Source: Streptomyces vilmorinianum (GTDB taxonomy: Bacteria > Actinomycetota > Actinomycetes > Streptomycetales > Streptomycetaceae). Taken from it: 64,000 nucleotides of DNA. This document shows positions 40,648 through 50,903 of this stretch, in pieces; the stretch's first letter is position 1; each line of letters starts with the position of its first letter. Location of the stretch: contig NZ_CP040244.1 in the NCBI RefSeq assembly GCF_005517195.1, positions 686,501 through 750,500 of the forward strand. The letters run 5' to 3'. Both the position numbers and the translations under genes were made by a program. Below the pieces are notes generated by a model. That model made no database searches. It saw nothing but the letters and a program-made list of their open reading frames with translations, and was not told the origin of the DNA.

Positions 40648-42072
40648 ATGAGTTCCGTAGTCCAGGACGGCAGAGCGACGAGCGGCGATCCGGCCCCGTC
40701 GTACGACACGGAGCAGTACGGCCCCGGTAGGCCGATCACGGACTGGGATCCGGAGAACGAGCTCTTCTGGAAGTCGATCGGGAAGCGCGTCGCCACCCGC
40801 AATCTGTGGATCGCGGTGCCGGCGCTCCTGGTGGCCTTCGTGGTGTGGCAGGTGTGGAGCGTCACCGCCACCCATCTGAAGGACGTCGGCTTCGGCTTCT
40901 CCACCTCGCAGCTGTTCTGGCTGACGGCGATCCCCGGTCTGACGGGTGGCACGGCCCGGATCCTCTACACCTTCCTCGGCCCGATGATCGGGCAGCGCCG
41001 CTTCACGGCCCTGTCGACGGTCGTGCTGATCGTGCCGCTGATCTGGCTCGGCATCGCGATCCAGGACCCGTCGACCCCGTACGGCGTGATGGTCGGCATC
41101 GCGGCCCTGTGCGGTATCGGCGGCGCCAACTTCGCCTCCTCCCTCGCGAACATCGGCTTCTTCTTCCCCAAGGCGAAGAAAGGCAGCGCGACCGGCATCA
41201 ACGGCGGGCTCGGCAACCTGGGCGTCTCGGTGGTCCAGCTGCTGACGCCGATCGTCATCACCTGGTCGACGATCGCGATCGGCACGGCCCAGCACACCTC
41301 GGACGGAACCCCGGTCCACCTGCAGAACGCGGCCTTCCTCTGGGTGCCGGTGCTGATCGTCCTGGCGGCGGTGGCCTGGTTCGGGCAGAACGACCTGAAG
41401 GTGGCGTCCACCCCCTTCAGCCGACAGAAGATCATCTTCAGGCGCAGGCACAACTGGCTGATGACCTGGCTGTACGTCGGCACCTTCGGCTCCTTCATCG
41501 GCTTCGCGGCCGCGCTGCCGATGCTGATCAAGACCACGTTCCCCGACTACTCGGTCGCCACCTACGCCTGGATGGGCCCGGCGATCGGTGCCCTGGCCCG
41601 GTGGGCGGGCGGCTGGATCGCGGACAAGCTGGGCGGCGCCCGGGTGACGATCCTGTCCTTCGTGGGCATGGCGGCCTCCATCGTCGGCGTGATCACCTTC
41701 CTGCCGTCGGGAGCCGACTCCGGCAGCTTCCACGGCTTCTTCCTCTGCTTCCTCGCGGCGTTCCTCTTCTCGGGCATCGGCAACGGCTCGACCTTCCGCC
41801 AGATCCCGGTCATCTTCCGCGGCACCCATCTGAAGGGGCTGACGGAGGGCACCCCGGAGTACGCGAAGGCGCTGAAGCAGGCGGAGATGGAGTCCGGTGC
41901 GGTCACCGGCTTCACCTCGGCGATCGCCGCCTACGGCTTCTTCTTCATCCCGGCTCTCTTCGGCTCGGTGGCGGTGACCAGCGCGATGTGGGGCTTCGTC
42001 GCCTTCTACGCCGGCTGCACCCTCGTGACCTGGTGGTTCTACGCCCGCAAGGGCGCGGAGGCGCCCAGCTGA
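40648..42072 (+). CDS. narK: NarK-type nitrate/nitrite transporter (MFS)
   Basis: 474 residues from ATG 40648, twelve membrane segments after a ~50-residue N-terminal tail. The nitrate-porter signature is clear: NIGFFFPKAKKGSATGINGGLGNLG near residue 170, and a second Gly-rich stretch FSGIGNGSTFRQIPVIF near 375. It should import nitrate or exchange it for nitrite. An insertion near residue 400 (HLKGLTEGTPEYAKALKQ) is typical of actinobacterial members. It is followed by a terminator, so the pflB unit has a separate start, but both share the box at 40544 and 42137. Confidence 0.92.
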   Translation: MSSVVQDGRATSGDPAPSYDTEQYGPGRPITDWDPENELFWKSIGKRVATRNLWIAVPALLVAFVVWQVWSVTATHLKDVGFGFSTSQLFWLTAIPGLTGGTARILYTFLGPMIGQRRFTALSTVVLIVPLIWLGIAIQDPSTPYGVMVGIAALCGIGGANFASSLANIGFFFPKAKKGSATGINGGLGNLGVSVVQLLTPIVITWSTIAIGTAQHTSDGTPVHLQNAAFLWVPVLIVLAAVAWFGQNDLKVASTPFSRQKIIFRRRHNWLMTWLYVGTFGSFIGFAAALPMLIKTTFPDYSVATYAWMGPAIGALARWAGGWIADKLGGARVTILSFVGMAASIVGVITFLPSGADSGSFHGFFLCFLAAFLFSGIGNGSTFRQIPVIFRGTHLKGLTEGTPEYAKALKQAEMESGAVTGFTSAIAAYGFFFIPALFGSVAVTSAMWGFVAFYAGCTLVTWWFYARKGAEAPS

Positions 42073-42096
42073 TCGGTCCCCTCCCCCCTTGCGCTG

Positions 42097-42122
42097 AAGG
42101 CCCCGCCCAGGCGGGGCCTTTC
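42097..42122 (+). terminator. Terminator after narK
   Basis: Arms 42097-42107 and 42110-42120 are fully complementary, with a T-rich end. Confidence 0.85.
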
Positions 42123-42136
42123 CGCGTTCCCGGAAA

Positions 42137-42171
42137 GGGACCAATGGCCGCCGACCGGTGACCATTGCCGA
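42137..42171 (+). promoter_or_regulatory. Tandem DosR/DevR-like boxes upstream of pflB
   Basis: GGGACCAATGGCCG (42137-42150) matches GGGAC-N4-G-N-CC and is nearly identical to the site before narK. A second, weaker copy GACCATTGCCGA (42160-42171) follows 21 bp later, two helical turns away. CAATGG and CCATTG also form an inverted repeat. Confidence 0.5.
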
Positions 42172-42241
42172 CCCTTCCGGCCGCTCGGGAGGCGTGCAAT
42201 GGAGCCAAGCGACGAGCCGATCGAAGAAGGCGGTGCGGGCA

Positions 42242-44512
42242 GTGACTGCGACCCCGGCTGAGGCAACGGTGAACGAAGGGGCCTGGAAGGGCTTCGAGGG
42301 CGGGCTCTGGCGCGACTCCGTCGACGTCCGTGACTTCATCCAGCAGAACTACACGCCGTACGAGGGCGACGACTCCTTCCTCGCCGGCCCCACCGAGCGC
42401 ACCACCGCCGTGTGGAAGGCCATCACCGACCGGTTCCCGCAGGAGCGGGCCAAGGGCGTCCACGACGTCGCGTACGACATCCCCTCCACCATCACCGCCC
42501 ACGCCCCCGGCTGGATCGACCGCGACAAGGAGCTGATCGTCGGCCTCCAGACCGACGCCCCGCTCAAGCGCGCGATCATGCCGTACGGCGGCTGGCGCAT
42601 GGTCGCAGGAGCCCTGGAGACGTACGGCTACCCGGTCTCGGCGGAGCTGGAGAAGGTCTTCACCGAGTACCGCAAGACCCACAACGCCGGTGTCTTCGAC
42701 GCCTACACCCCCGAGATCCGCGCCGCCCGCAAGGCCGGCGTCGTCACCGGTCTTCCCGACGCCTACGGCCGCGGCCGCATCATCGGCGACTACCGCCGCG
42801 TCGCCCTCTACGGCGTCGACCGCCTGATCGCGGTGAAGCAGGAGGAGAAGGAGGAGCTGAACTCCCTCCCCGCCGGGGACCGTTCGCTGGAGGAGACCAT
42901 CCGTCTGCGCGAGGAGCTCTCCGAGCAGATCCGCGCGCTCGGCGAACTGAAGGCGATGGCGCGGTCCTACGGCCACGACATCTCCGGCCCGGCGACGAGC
43001 GGCCGCGAGGCCGTCCAGTGGCTCTACTTCGCCTACCTCGCCGCCGTGAAGGAGCAGAACGGCGCGGCGATGTCCCTCGGCCGTACCTCCACCTTCGTCG
43101 ACGTCTATCTCCAGCGCGACATCGAGGCCGGACTCCTCACCGAGGAGCAGGCCCAGGAACTCGTCGACGACTTCATCATCAAGCTCCGTATCGTCCGCTT
43201 CCTGCGCACCCCCGAGTACGACGAGCTGTTCTCCGGCGACCCGACCTGGGTCACCGAGTCCCTCGCCGGTATGGGCGAGGACGGGCGTCCCCTGGTCACC
43301 AGGACCTCCTTCCGCTACCTGCAGACCCTCTACAACCTCGGCCCGGCGCCCGAGCCGAACATGACCGTCTTCTGGTCGCCGCAACTCCCCCAGGGCTTCA
43401 AGGAGTTCTGCGCCAGGGTTTCCATCGACACCTCCTCCGTGCAGTACGAGTCGGACGAACTGATGCGGCCGCGCTTCGGCGACGACACCGCCATCGCCTG
43501 CTGTGTCTCCGCGATGCCGGTCGGCAGGCAGATGCAGTTCTTCGGCGCCCGCGTGAACCTCGCCAAGACCCTCCTCTACGCGATCAACGGCGGCCGCGAC
43601 GAGAAGTCCGGCGCCCAGGTCGGCCCGGCGACCGGTGCCCTCACCTCCGACGTCCTGGACTACGACGAGGTGATGGCGAAGTTCGACGAGCAGATGGAGT
43701 GGCTCGCGAGCGTCTACGTCCACGCGCTGAACGTCATCCACTACATGCACGACAAGTACGCCTACGAGCGGATCGAGATGGCGCTCCACGACCGCGACGT
43801 GCGCCGCACCATGGCCTGCGGCATCGCGGGCCTCTCCGTGGCCGCCGACTCGCTGGCCGCCATCAAGTACGCCAAGGTCACCCCGGTGCGCGACGAGACC
43901 GGTCTCGCGACCGACTACGAGATCGACGGCTCCTACCCGGCGTACGGCAACAACGACGAGCGCGCCGACGAGATCGCCGTCCGGCTGGTCGAGGAGTTCA
44001 TGAGGAAGGTGCGCAAGCACCCGACCTACCGGAACGCCGAACACACCCAGTCCGTCCTGACCATCACCTCCAACGTCGTCTACGGCAAGAAGACCGGCAA
44101 CACCCCCGACGGGCGCCGCGCCGGCGAGCCGTTCTCCCCGGGCGCCAACCCCATGAACGGCCGCGACACCCACGGCTATGTCGCCTCCGCCCTGTCGGTG
44201 GCCAAACTCCCCTACGAGGACGCCGAGGACGGCATCTCGCTGACCAACACGGTCACCCCCGACGGTCTGGGCCGCACCCCCGAGGAGCGGATCAAGAACC
44301 TCGCGGGCGTCCTGGACGGCTACATGGCCAGCGACGGCTTCCACATGAACGTCAACGTCCTCAACCGGGAGGTGCTGATGGACGCCATGGAGCACCCGGA
44401 GAACCACCCGCAGCTGACCATCCGGGTCTCCGGATACGCGGTCAACTTCGTCCGGCTGACCCGCGAGCAGCAGCTCGACGTCCTCAACCGCACCTTCCAC
44501 GGCTCGCTCTAG
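42242..44512 (+). CDS. pflB: Pyruvate formate-lyase (formate C-acetyltransferase)
   Basis: About 756 residues from GTG 42242; other in-frame starts lie upstream to 42158. Converts pyruvate and CoA to acetyl-CoA and formate by a glycyl-radical mechanism. The catalytic cysteine pair is C420-C421 in AIACCVSAM, and the radical glycine is G731 in RVSGYAV, 25 residues from the C-terminus as in enterobacterial PflB. Length is close to the 760 residues of the E. coli enzyme. The radical is destroyed by oxygen, so activity needs near-anoxia. The activase gene follows 14 bp later. Confidence 0.95.
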   Translation: MTATPAEATVNEGAWKGFEGGLWRDSVDVRDFIQQNYTPYEGDDSFLAGPTERTTAVWKAITDRFPQERAKGVHDVAYDIPSTITAHAPGWIDRDKELIVGLQTDAPLKRAIMPYGGWRMVAGALETYGYPVSAELEKVFTEYRKTHNAGVFDAYTPEIRAARKAGVVTGLPDAYGRGRIIGDYRRVALYGVDRLIAVKQEEKEELNSLPAGDRSLEETIRLREELSEQIRALGELKAMARSYGHDISGPATSGREAVQWLYFAYLAAVKEQNGAAMSLGRTSTFVDVYLQRDIEAGLLTEEQAQELVDDFIIKLRIVRFLRTPEYDELFSGDPTWVTESLAGMGEDGRPLVTRTSFRYLQTLYNLGPAPEPNMTVFWSPQLPQGFKEFCARVSIDTSSVQYESDELMRPRFGDDTAIACCVSAMPVGRQMQFFGARVNLAKTLLYAINGGRDEKSGAQVGPATGALTSDVLDYDEVMAKFDEQMEWLASVYVHALNVIHYMHDKYAYERIEMALHDRDVRRTMACGIAGLSVAADSLAAIKYAKVTPVRDETGLATDYEIDGSYPAYGNNDERADEIAVRLVEEFMRKVRKHPTYRNAEHTQSVLTITSNVVYGKKTGNTPDGRRAGEPFSPGANPMNGRDTHGYVASALSVAKLPYEDAEDGISLTNTVTPDGLGRTPEERIKNLAGVLDGYMASDGFHMNVNVLNREVLMDAMEHPENHPQLTIRVSGYAVNFVRLTREQQLDVLNRTFHGSL

Positions 44513-44526
44513 AGGCCGGTCCCGCC

Positions 44527-45315
44527 ATGACCACCACGATCGCACTCGGCCCCGCGACGCCGGCGGCCGCCGCGACCCGCCGCCCCTCCGAGGGCTCGGT
44601 GCACTCCTGGGACCTGTCGACCGGCGTCGACGGCCCCGGCACCCGCTTCGTCACCTTCCTCTCCGGCTGCCCGCTGACCTGTCTGTACTGCCACAACCCC
44701 GACACCTGGCGGATGCGCAACGGCAGACGCACCTCCGCCGACGACGTGATCGCCGAAGCGGGCAAGTACGTCCGCTTCATCACCGCCTCCGGCGGCGGGG
44801 CCACCCTCTCCGGCGGCGAACCCCTCCTCCAGCCCGTCTTCACCGGCGAGCTCCTCCACCGGATGAAGCACGAGCTCGGACTGCACACCGCCCTCGACAC
44901 CTCCGGCTTCCTCGGCTCCCGCGCCACCGACGCCCTGCTGCGCGACACCGACCTGGTCCTTCTCGACATCAAGTCCTGGGACCCGGACACGTACCGGAAG
45001 GTCACCGGCCGCCCGCTGCGGCCGACCCTGGACTTCGCCCGCCGCCTCGCCGACCTCGGCCAGGAGGTCCACGTCCGCTTCGTGCTCGTCCCTGGCCTGA
45101 CCGACGACCCCGCCAACATCGAGGGCGTCGCCGCCTTCGCCGGCGGCCTGGGCAATGTCTCGCGTGTCGACATCCTCCCCTTCCACAAGCTCGGCGAAGC
45201 GAAGTGGCAAGCACTCGCCAAGCCCTTCACCCTCCACGACACCCCCTCCCCGACCCCGGAGCAGATCGCCGCGGCCCGCGCCGTCTTCCGGTCCCACGGC
45301 CTGAACGCCATCTAG
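44527..45315 (+). CDS. pflA: Pyruvate formate-lyase activating enzyme (radical SAM)
   Basis: 262 residues from ATG 44527. Radical-SAM cluster ligands C48, C52, C55 in SGCPLTCLYCHNPD; SAM-binding GGG segment as SGGEPLLQP near residue 98. Abstracts hydrogen from the active-site glycine of PflB. The Asp-Gly-Pro-Gly-Thr-Arg stretch before the cluster and TSGFLG near 120 are typical. Directly follows pflB and surely serves it. Confidence 0.95.
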   Translation: MTTTIALGPATPAAAATRRPSEGSVHSWDLSTGVDGPGTRFVTFLSGCPLTCLYCHNPDTWRMRNGRRTSADDVIAEAGKYVRFITASGGGATLSGGEPLLQPVFTGELLHRMKHELGLHTALDTSGFLGSRATDALLRDTDLVLLDIKSWDPDTYRKVTGRPLRPTLDFARRLADLGQEVHVRFVLVPGLTDDPANIEGVAAFAGGLGNVSRVDILPFHKLGEAKWQALAKPFTLHDTPSPTPEQIAAARAVFRSHGLNAI

Positions 45316-45357
45316 GCGACACCCCCACCCATCCGCCCCCGCAAAAGAGGCTGAACC

Positions 45358-45387
45358 ATGCCATACCCTCCTACGGTGAACCGGTGA
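45358..45387 (+). CDS. 9-codon leader peptide (putative)
   Basis: ATG 45358 with AAAGAGG 7 nt upstream encodes Met-Pro-Tyr-Pro-Pro-Thr-Val-Asn-Arg and ends at TGA 45385-45387, which overlaps the GTG start of the membrane subunit (45384). The large gene has no ribosome site of its own, so its translation may depend on termination of this peptide. Confidence 0.45.
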   Translation: MPYPPTVNR

Positions 45388-46454
45388 CCGAGCCACCGCT
45401 GGGCCCCGCGCCCGTCGTCCAGACGCCCGCCGACGCGCGCCGTCGGGCCACGCTCGCCGGGACCTCCGTCTCCGTGCTGCTGATCGTCGCGATCGTCCTG
45501 GGCAGCCGGCTCCTGCGGGACTTCGACTCGGCGCTCCTCCCGTACGCCGTCGCCACCGTCTTCCTCGCCTTCGGTGTCGCCTACCGCTACACCGTCTGGG
45601 TCTCGGCCCCCGGCGCCCGCCGCCTGTTCAAGCAGGGCTGGCGCGCCTTCTTCTCGGTGGCCAACTTCCGCAAGGCCCCGACCGCGCTGCCGAAGATGAT
45701 CGCCACCTATCTCGGCTTCCAGAAGTTCCTCGGCGCCCGCTCCCACGCCCGCTGGGCGGCGCACCAGCTGGTCTTCTGGGGCTGCGTCCTGGCCGCCCTG
45801 ATCACCTTCCCGCTCACCTGGGGCTGGTTCACCTTCACCTCGTCCACCGGCGCCGGACCCGGGTACGAGATGCGGATCTGGGGCTTCAAGGTCCTCGGCT
45901 TCGACTCCCTGAACTTCGTCGGCTGGCTGATGTTCCACGGCCTCGACATCGCCGCCGTCCTCGTCATCCCCGGCGCCTCCTACTTCCTGTGGCGCCGGAT
46001 GAGGGACCGCGGCGCCATCACCGGCCAGCGCTTCGCCTACGACCTGGTCCCGCTGATCGCCCTCATCGTCATCTCCGTGACCGGGCTCCTGCTCACCTTC
46101 TCGTCGATCTTCCTGCACGGCGGCGGCTACCAGTTCCTGGCGATCCTGCACATGGTCTCGGTGGTCTTCACCCTCATCTACATCCCGTTCGGGAAGTTCT
46201 TCCACATCGTCCAGCGGCCCGCCGCCGTCGGCATGCAGCTCTTCAAGTACACCTCCCGCCGCAAGGACGAAGAGGCCCTCACCTGCCGTCGCTGCGGGCA
46301 ATCCATCGACACCGCCCCCTATGTGGAGAACCTCCAGGGCACCATGCGCGATCTGAAGCTCGACTTCGACGAGTGGGCCGAGTTCTGCCCCCGCTGCAAG
46401 CGCGTCCTGCGCGGCAGCGCCTACCTCACCCACGTCAAGAAGGGCTTCAAGTGA
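45384..46454 (+). CDS. Membrane b-type cytochrome-like subunit with C-terminal zinc-ribbon
   Basis: 356 residues from GTG 45384. About six membrane segments (28-45, 50-68, 125-145, 180-205, 230-252, 262-285). His residues inside or next to segments (WAAHQLVFWG near 130, LMFHGLDIAAV near 188, LAILHMVSVVF near 258, GKFFHIVQR near 275) could bind haems and carry electrons to or from quinone, as in NarI/HdrE-like proteins. The cytoplasmic tail has CRRCGQ and CPRCKR, a metal-ribbon. Its stop overlaps the molybdoenzyme start (GTGA), so it is the anchor of that complex. Confidence 0.75.
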   Translation: MTEPPLGPAPVVQTPADARRRATLAGTSVSVLLIVAIVLGSRLLRDFDSALLPYAVATVFLAFGVAYRYTVWVSAPGARRLFKQGWRAFFSVANFRKAPTALPKMIATYLGFQKFLGARSHARWAAHQLVFWGCVLAALITFPLTWGWFTFTSSTGAGPGYEMRIWGFKVLGFDSLNFVGWLMFHGLDIAAVLVIPGASYFLWRRMRDRGAITGQRFAYDLVPLIALIVISVTGLLLTFSSIFLHGGGYQFLAILHMVSVVFTLIYIPFGKFFHIVQRPAAVGMQLFKYTSRRKDEEALTCRRCGQSIDTAPYVENLQGTMRDLKLDFDEWAEFCPRCKRVLRGSAYLTHVKKGFK

Positions 46455-48769
46455 CGCAAGCGCACGCGGGGCGGCACGAGAGGCTCCCGCTCGACCCGTC
46501 CATCGCCCCGCCCGGGACCGGCACCTTCCGCGACGCCGGCGGCATCCCCGCCGACCGCTGGCACGCCGACCAGAACGGCGAGACCCTCGTCCCCACGCAC
46601 TGCTGCTTCTGCGGCGTCCAGTGCGGCATGTATCTCCGTGTCGACCGCGCCGGCAAGGTCTTCGGCGTCGAGCCCCGCAACCACGACATCAACCGGATGC
46701 GGCTCTGCCCCAAGGGCATCAACGCCTACCAGCAGGTCAACCACCCCGACCGGCTCACCGCCCCGCTCATGCGCCGCAGCCGCGACGAGCCCTTCCACGA
46801 GGCGAGCTGGGAGGAGGCGCTGGACTTCACCGTCTCCGAGATCCGCCGCATCCAGGCCGCGTACGGCAACGACTCCTTCGGTCTGCTCGGCGGGGCCAGC
46901 CTCTTCTCCGAGAAGACCTATCTCGTCGGCAAGTTCGCCCGGGTCGCCCTGAAGTCCAAGCACGTCGACTACAACGGGCGCCTGTGCATGGTCTCCGCCG
47001 CCGGCGCCAACAAGCTGGCCTTCGGCATCGACCGGGCCGGCAACCCCTTCTCCGACATCCTCCTCACCGACTGCCTCCTCATCGCCGGCTCCAACGTCGG
47101 CGAGTGCTTCCCCGTGATGACGCAGTATCTCTGGGGAGCCCGGGACCGCGGCGCCAGCATGATCGTCGTCGATCCGCGCGAGACGGCGATCGCCCGCACC
47201 GCCGACCTCCATGTCGCCCTCAAGCCGGGCACCGACTCCGCCTTCTTCAACGCCGTCCTGCATGTCGTCGTCGCCGAAGGCCTCGCAGACGAGACCTATC
47301 TCGCCGCACACACCACGGGCTGGGACGAGGTGCGGGAGACCGTCGAGTCCTACCCGCCCGCCCGCTCCGCCCAGATCTGCGGAGTCCCCGAGGAACAGAT
47401 CGTGCAGACCGCCCGGATGTTCGCCGGCGCGGAGAGGGCCATGGCCTGGCACGCCCGCGGCGTCGAACACCACTCCCAGGGCGTCGAGAACTGCCTGTCG
47501 ATCATCAACCTGTGCACCGCCACCGGGAACATCGGCCGGCCCGGCGCCGGCTACGGCACCATCACCGGCCAGGGCAACGGTCAGGGCGGCCGTGAGCACG
47601 GCCAGAAGTCCGACCTCCTGCCCGGCGGACGCTCGATCACGAACCCCGAGCACCGCCGCCAGATCTGCGAGATCTGGGGCATCGAGGAGTCCGAACTCCC
47701 GCCCGCCGGCACCTCCATGATGGAGATGGTCTGGCAGATGCAGCGCGAGGAGATCCGCGGACTGATCGGCATCTGCAACAACCCCTTCGTCTCCCTCCCC
47801 AACTACGCGACCGTCAAGGACGGTTACGACGCCCTCCAGTTCCACGCCCAGTTCGACTTCTTCCTGTCCGAGACCGCCACCAACGCGCACGTCGTCTTCC
47901 CCGTCACCGTCTGGGCCGAGGACGAAGGCGTGATGGCCAACGCCGAGGCCCGGGTCGTCAAGCACAACAAGGCCCAGGAACCGCCCGCCGGGGTCCGCAC
48001 CGACACCTGGGTCATCTGCGAACTGGCCAAACGGCTCGGCGCCGGCGACAAGTTCGCCTTCCCCGACTCCCGCGCCGTGTTCGAGGAGCTCCGCGTCGCC
48101 TCCGCCGGAACGGTCAACGACTACTACGGCATCACCTACGAACGCCTGGAGGAGACCGGCGGCATCGCCTGGCCCTGCCCCTCCACCGACCACCCGGGCA
48201 CCCCCCGCCTCTTCGAGGACGGCAGGACCTACCACCCGGACGGCAAGATCCATATGCAGGTCGTCGAATGGCACCCGCCCATGGACCCGTACAGCGAGGA
48301 GTACCCCCTCTCGCTCACCACCGGCCGCACCGTCGCCCACTTCCTCTCCGGCAACCAGACCCGCCGCCTGGGCGCCCTCGTCGAACAGACCCCGCGCCCC
48401 TGGGTCGAGGTCCACCCCTCCCACGGCTTCCGCAACGGCGACCCCGTCCGCGTCGTCACCCGCCGCGGCAGCGAGGTCTTCCCGGCCCTTGTCACGGAGG
48501 CGATCCGCCCCGACACCGTCTTCGTGCCGTACCACTGGCCGGTCCCCACCGCCGCCAACGCGCTCACCATCGACGCCCTCGACCCCCGCTCCAAGATCCC
48601 CGAGTACAAGGTCTGCGCCGCCCGGATCGAGGCCGCCGAACGGATCGACGAGGTCCCCGCGCCCCCGACCGCCCCCGGGCACCTCGCCTACCCGGAGACC
48701 CAGGTCTCCCGCACCGACCCCCTGCCTCCCACGGCCCCGCAGGGCCGTGGCACCGCGGAGAGGAGCTGA
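46451..48769 (+). CDS. Molybdopterin oxidoreductase, NapA/NasA/formate dehydrogenase-like
   Basis: 772 residues. N-terminal [4Fe-4S] ligands C51, C54, C58 and C86 (HCCFCGVQCGM ... LCPKG). The probable molybdenum ligand is C179 in NGRLCMVSAAG, the Cys type of NapA/NasA and many formate dehydrogenases. MGD-binding domains follow, including the C-terminal domain with LTTGRTVAHFLSGNQTRR near 620 and a final RVVTRRG. There is no Tat signal, so the site is cytoplasmic. Nitrate reduction is suggested by narK, formate oxidation by pflB; the sequence alone does not decide. Uses Mo-cofactor made by MoaC/MoaB/MoeA. Confidence 0.88.
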   Translation: MTQAHAGRHERLPLDPSIAPPGTGTFRDAGGIPADRWHADQNGETLVPTHCCFCGVQCGMYLRVDRAGKVFGVEPRNHDINRMRLCPKGINAYQQVNHPDRLTAPLMRRSRDEPFHEASWEEALDFTVSEIRRIQAAYGNDSFGLLGGASLFSEKTYLVGKFARVALKSKHVDYNGRLCMVSAAGANKLAFGIDRAGNPFSDILLTDCLLIAGSNVGECFPVMTQYLWGARDRGASMIVVDPRETAIARTADLHVALKPGTDSAFFNAVLHVVVAEGLADETYLAAHTTGWDEVRETVESYPPARSAQICGVPEEQIVQTARMFAGAERAMAWHARGVEHHSQGVENCLSIINLCTATGNIGRPGAGYGTITGQGNGQGGREHGQKSDLLPGGRSITNPEHRRQICEIWGIEESELPPAGTSMMEMVWQMQREEIRGLIGICNNPFVSLPNYATVKDGYDALQFHAQFDFFLSETATNAHVVFPVTVWAEDEGVMANAEARVVKHNKAQEPPAGVRTDTWVICELAKRLGAGDKFAFPDSRAVFEELRVASAGTVNDYYGITYERLEETGGIAWPCPSTDHPGTPRLFEDGRTYHPDGKIHMQVVEWHPPMDPYSEEYPLSLTTGRTVAHFLSGNQTRRLGALVEQTPRPWVEVHPSHGFRNGDPVRVVTRRGSEVFPALVTEAIRPDTVFVPYHWPVPTAANALTIDALDPRSKIPEYKVCAARIEAAERIDEVPAPPTAPGHLAYPETQVSRTDPLPPTAPQGRGTAERS

Positions 48770-48777
48770 CGCCGCTC

Positions 48778-49425
48778 ATGATGGGCCGCACGATCTTCAT
48801 CGACCCCGGGCGCTGCATCGGCTGCCAGGCGTGTGTCTCGGCCTGCCGCGAGTGCGACTCGCACCGCGGCAAGTCGATGATCCACCTCGACTACCCCGAC
48901 GAGGGCCACTCCGTCGCCTCCCTTCCCACGGTCTGCATGCACTGCGAGGACCCGGTCGCCCCGTGTGCCGAGGTCTGCCCCGCCGACGCGATCCTCGTGA
49001 CCGCCGACGGCGTGGTGCAGCAGGCCGACACCACCCGCTGCATCGGCTGCGCCAACTGCGTCAACGCCTGCCCCTTCGGTGTCCCGAAGATCGACCTCCA
49101 GGCGAAGCTGCAGATGAAGTGCAACCTCTGCTACGACCGCACCGCCTACGGACTCGCCCCGATGTGCGCCACGGTCTGCCCCACCGGCGCCCTCTTCTAC
49201 GGAACCCTCGAAGAGCTCCAGACCGAACGCCCCGGCGTCCAGGTCGCCGACTCCTTCACCTTCGGCGCGACGACCGTCTCCACCGGAGTGGCGATGGTCG
49301 TCCCCGCCGACAAGGTCCAGTGGCCCGTGCCCGGCGGCCTCCCCGTCGTCGAGATCAACGGGGTGGACGTGAGCGAAGCGAACGCGAACAAGGGTGGCGG
49401 CGGACGACGGGAGGGCCTCCGATGA
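48778..49425 (+). CDS. Four-cluster 4Fe-4S ferredoxin subunit
   Basis: 215 residues from ATG 48778; ATG 48781 is also possible. Sixteen Cys in four sets: CIGCQACVSACRECD, CMHCEDPVAPCAEVCP, CIGCANCVNACPFG, and CNLC...CATVCPTG, as in the FdnH/HycB/NarH-type electron-transfer subunits. Links the molybdoenzyme to the membrane partner or to the Rieske protein. No signal peptide. The stop overlaps the Rieske start (ATGA). Confidence 0.92.
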   Translation: MMGRTIFIDPGRCIGCQACVSACRECDSHRGKSMIHLDYPDEGHSVASLPTVCMHCEDPVAPCAEVCPADAILVTADGVVQQADTTRCIGCANCVNACPFGVPKIDLQAKLQMKCNLCYDRTAYGLAPMCATVCPTGALFYGTLEELQTERPGVQVADSFTFGATTVSTGVAMVVPADKVQWPVPGGLPVVEINGVDVSEANANKGGGGRREGLR

Positions 49426-50074
49426 GCGTCACCGAACAGCCCCCCGGCGAGGGTCCTGGGGCGGCCGACGCCGCTCAGGAGGCGCTGCGCGACCGCATCG
49501 CCGCCGACTCGCTCACCACCCGGCGCGACTATCTGCGGATCGTCGCCACCGTCTCCGGCGGCCTGGCCGTCGGCGGGATCGGCGTCGCCTCCGGAATCCT
49601 GCACCGCCAGGGTGACGCGGACGGGACGCCCGAGCCGAAGAAGATCGCCGACCAGCTGCCGCCCGGCGAGTCCCTCGCCTTCCGCTACCCCGAGCAGGAG
49701 GACCGGGCGGTCGCGATCCGCCTGGAGGACGGCACCCTCGCCGGCTACTCGGCCGTCTGCACCCACCTCGCCTGCGCCGTGCTGTGGCGCAAGGACCGGG
49801 GCAGCGAGGGCGAGCTGTACTGCCCCTGCCACGAGGGCGTCTTCGACGCGCGTACGGGAGAGGTGACCGCGGGCCCACCGCCCCGGGCGCTGCCGAAGGT
49901 GCTTCTGGTGGAGGAGGCCGACGGCAGTGTCTGGGCGGTCGGCACCACCCGCTCCGGCGAGAGCGTCCAGGAGGGTCTGTGCCGCCAGCTCGGCGAGGAA
50001 CGACCGGGCCTGGCCGAGCGCCTCGGCTGCCCGGGGATCTCGGCGCGCGGCGCGGGGGAGAGGAGCGAGCGGAC

Positions 50075-50078
<4 letters not shown>
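49422..50078 (+). CDS. Rieske [2Fe-2S] protein with twin-arginine anchor
   Basis: 218 residues. Rieske ligands C113-H115 (CTHLAC) and C134-H137 (CPCH), with C118 and C136 placed for the stabilising disulfide of high-potential Rieske centres. Residues 33-60 read TRRDYLRIVATVSGG..., a twin-arginine motif followed by a hydrophobic segment, so the head should be exported folded and stay anchored. Start overlaps the ferredoxin gene; the stop overlaps the next gene (ATGA). Confidence 0.92.
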
Positions 50079-50620
<542 letters not shown>

Positions 50621-50662
50621 TCACCGGGGTACACGGCCGAATTCCCGGCGTACCCTGGAGAT

Positions 50663-50884
50663 ATGAGCACCGCCCCCGCCCACGGACCGCGAGACGCGAA
50701 GCAGCCCGGCACACAGCCCAACCCCGAGAACACCACAAAGCCGAAGCTGATCTTCGACGATCCGCTGGACCAGCAATCCGCGGACGATACGGACCGCGGG
50801 TGGGGCGAGCGGCCTCGAGGCGGCAGCGACAGTGCCGCCGATCTCGCGCGCTTCCTCGAAGAGAAGCCGCCGCACCACCTCTGA
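50663..50884 (+). CDS. Small conserved-looking hydrophilic protein
   Basis: 73 residues from ATG 50663, with CTGGAGA upstream. Hydrophilic and probably disordered in its first 30 residues; the end (Asp-Leu-Ala-Arg-Phe-Leu-Glu-Glu-Lys-Pro-Pro-His-His-Leu) looks like a short helix. No domain is recognised. Codon usage is good. It lies 42 bp after the molybdoenzyme unit and convergent to mscL. Confidence 0.6.
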   Translation: MSTAPAHGPRDAKQPGTQPNPENTTKPKLIFDDPLDQQSADDTDRGWGERPRGGSDSAADLARFLEEKPPHHL

Positions 50885-50903
50885 TGCCGGTGCGAGTCGC
50901 CGG

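Noticed and set aside
41945..44545. 866-codon minus-strand frame opposite pflB
   Set aside because: The plus strand encodes a full PFL with all active-site residues; the reverse frame has Val/Gly/Asp-biased composition typical of antisense frames.
46421..48682. 753-codon minus-strand frame opposite the molybdoenzyme gene
   Set aside because: The plus strand has conserved cofactor-binding motifs; the reverse frame has no recognisable domain.
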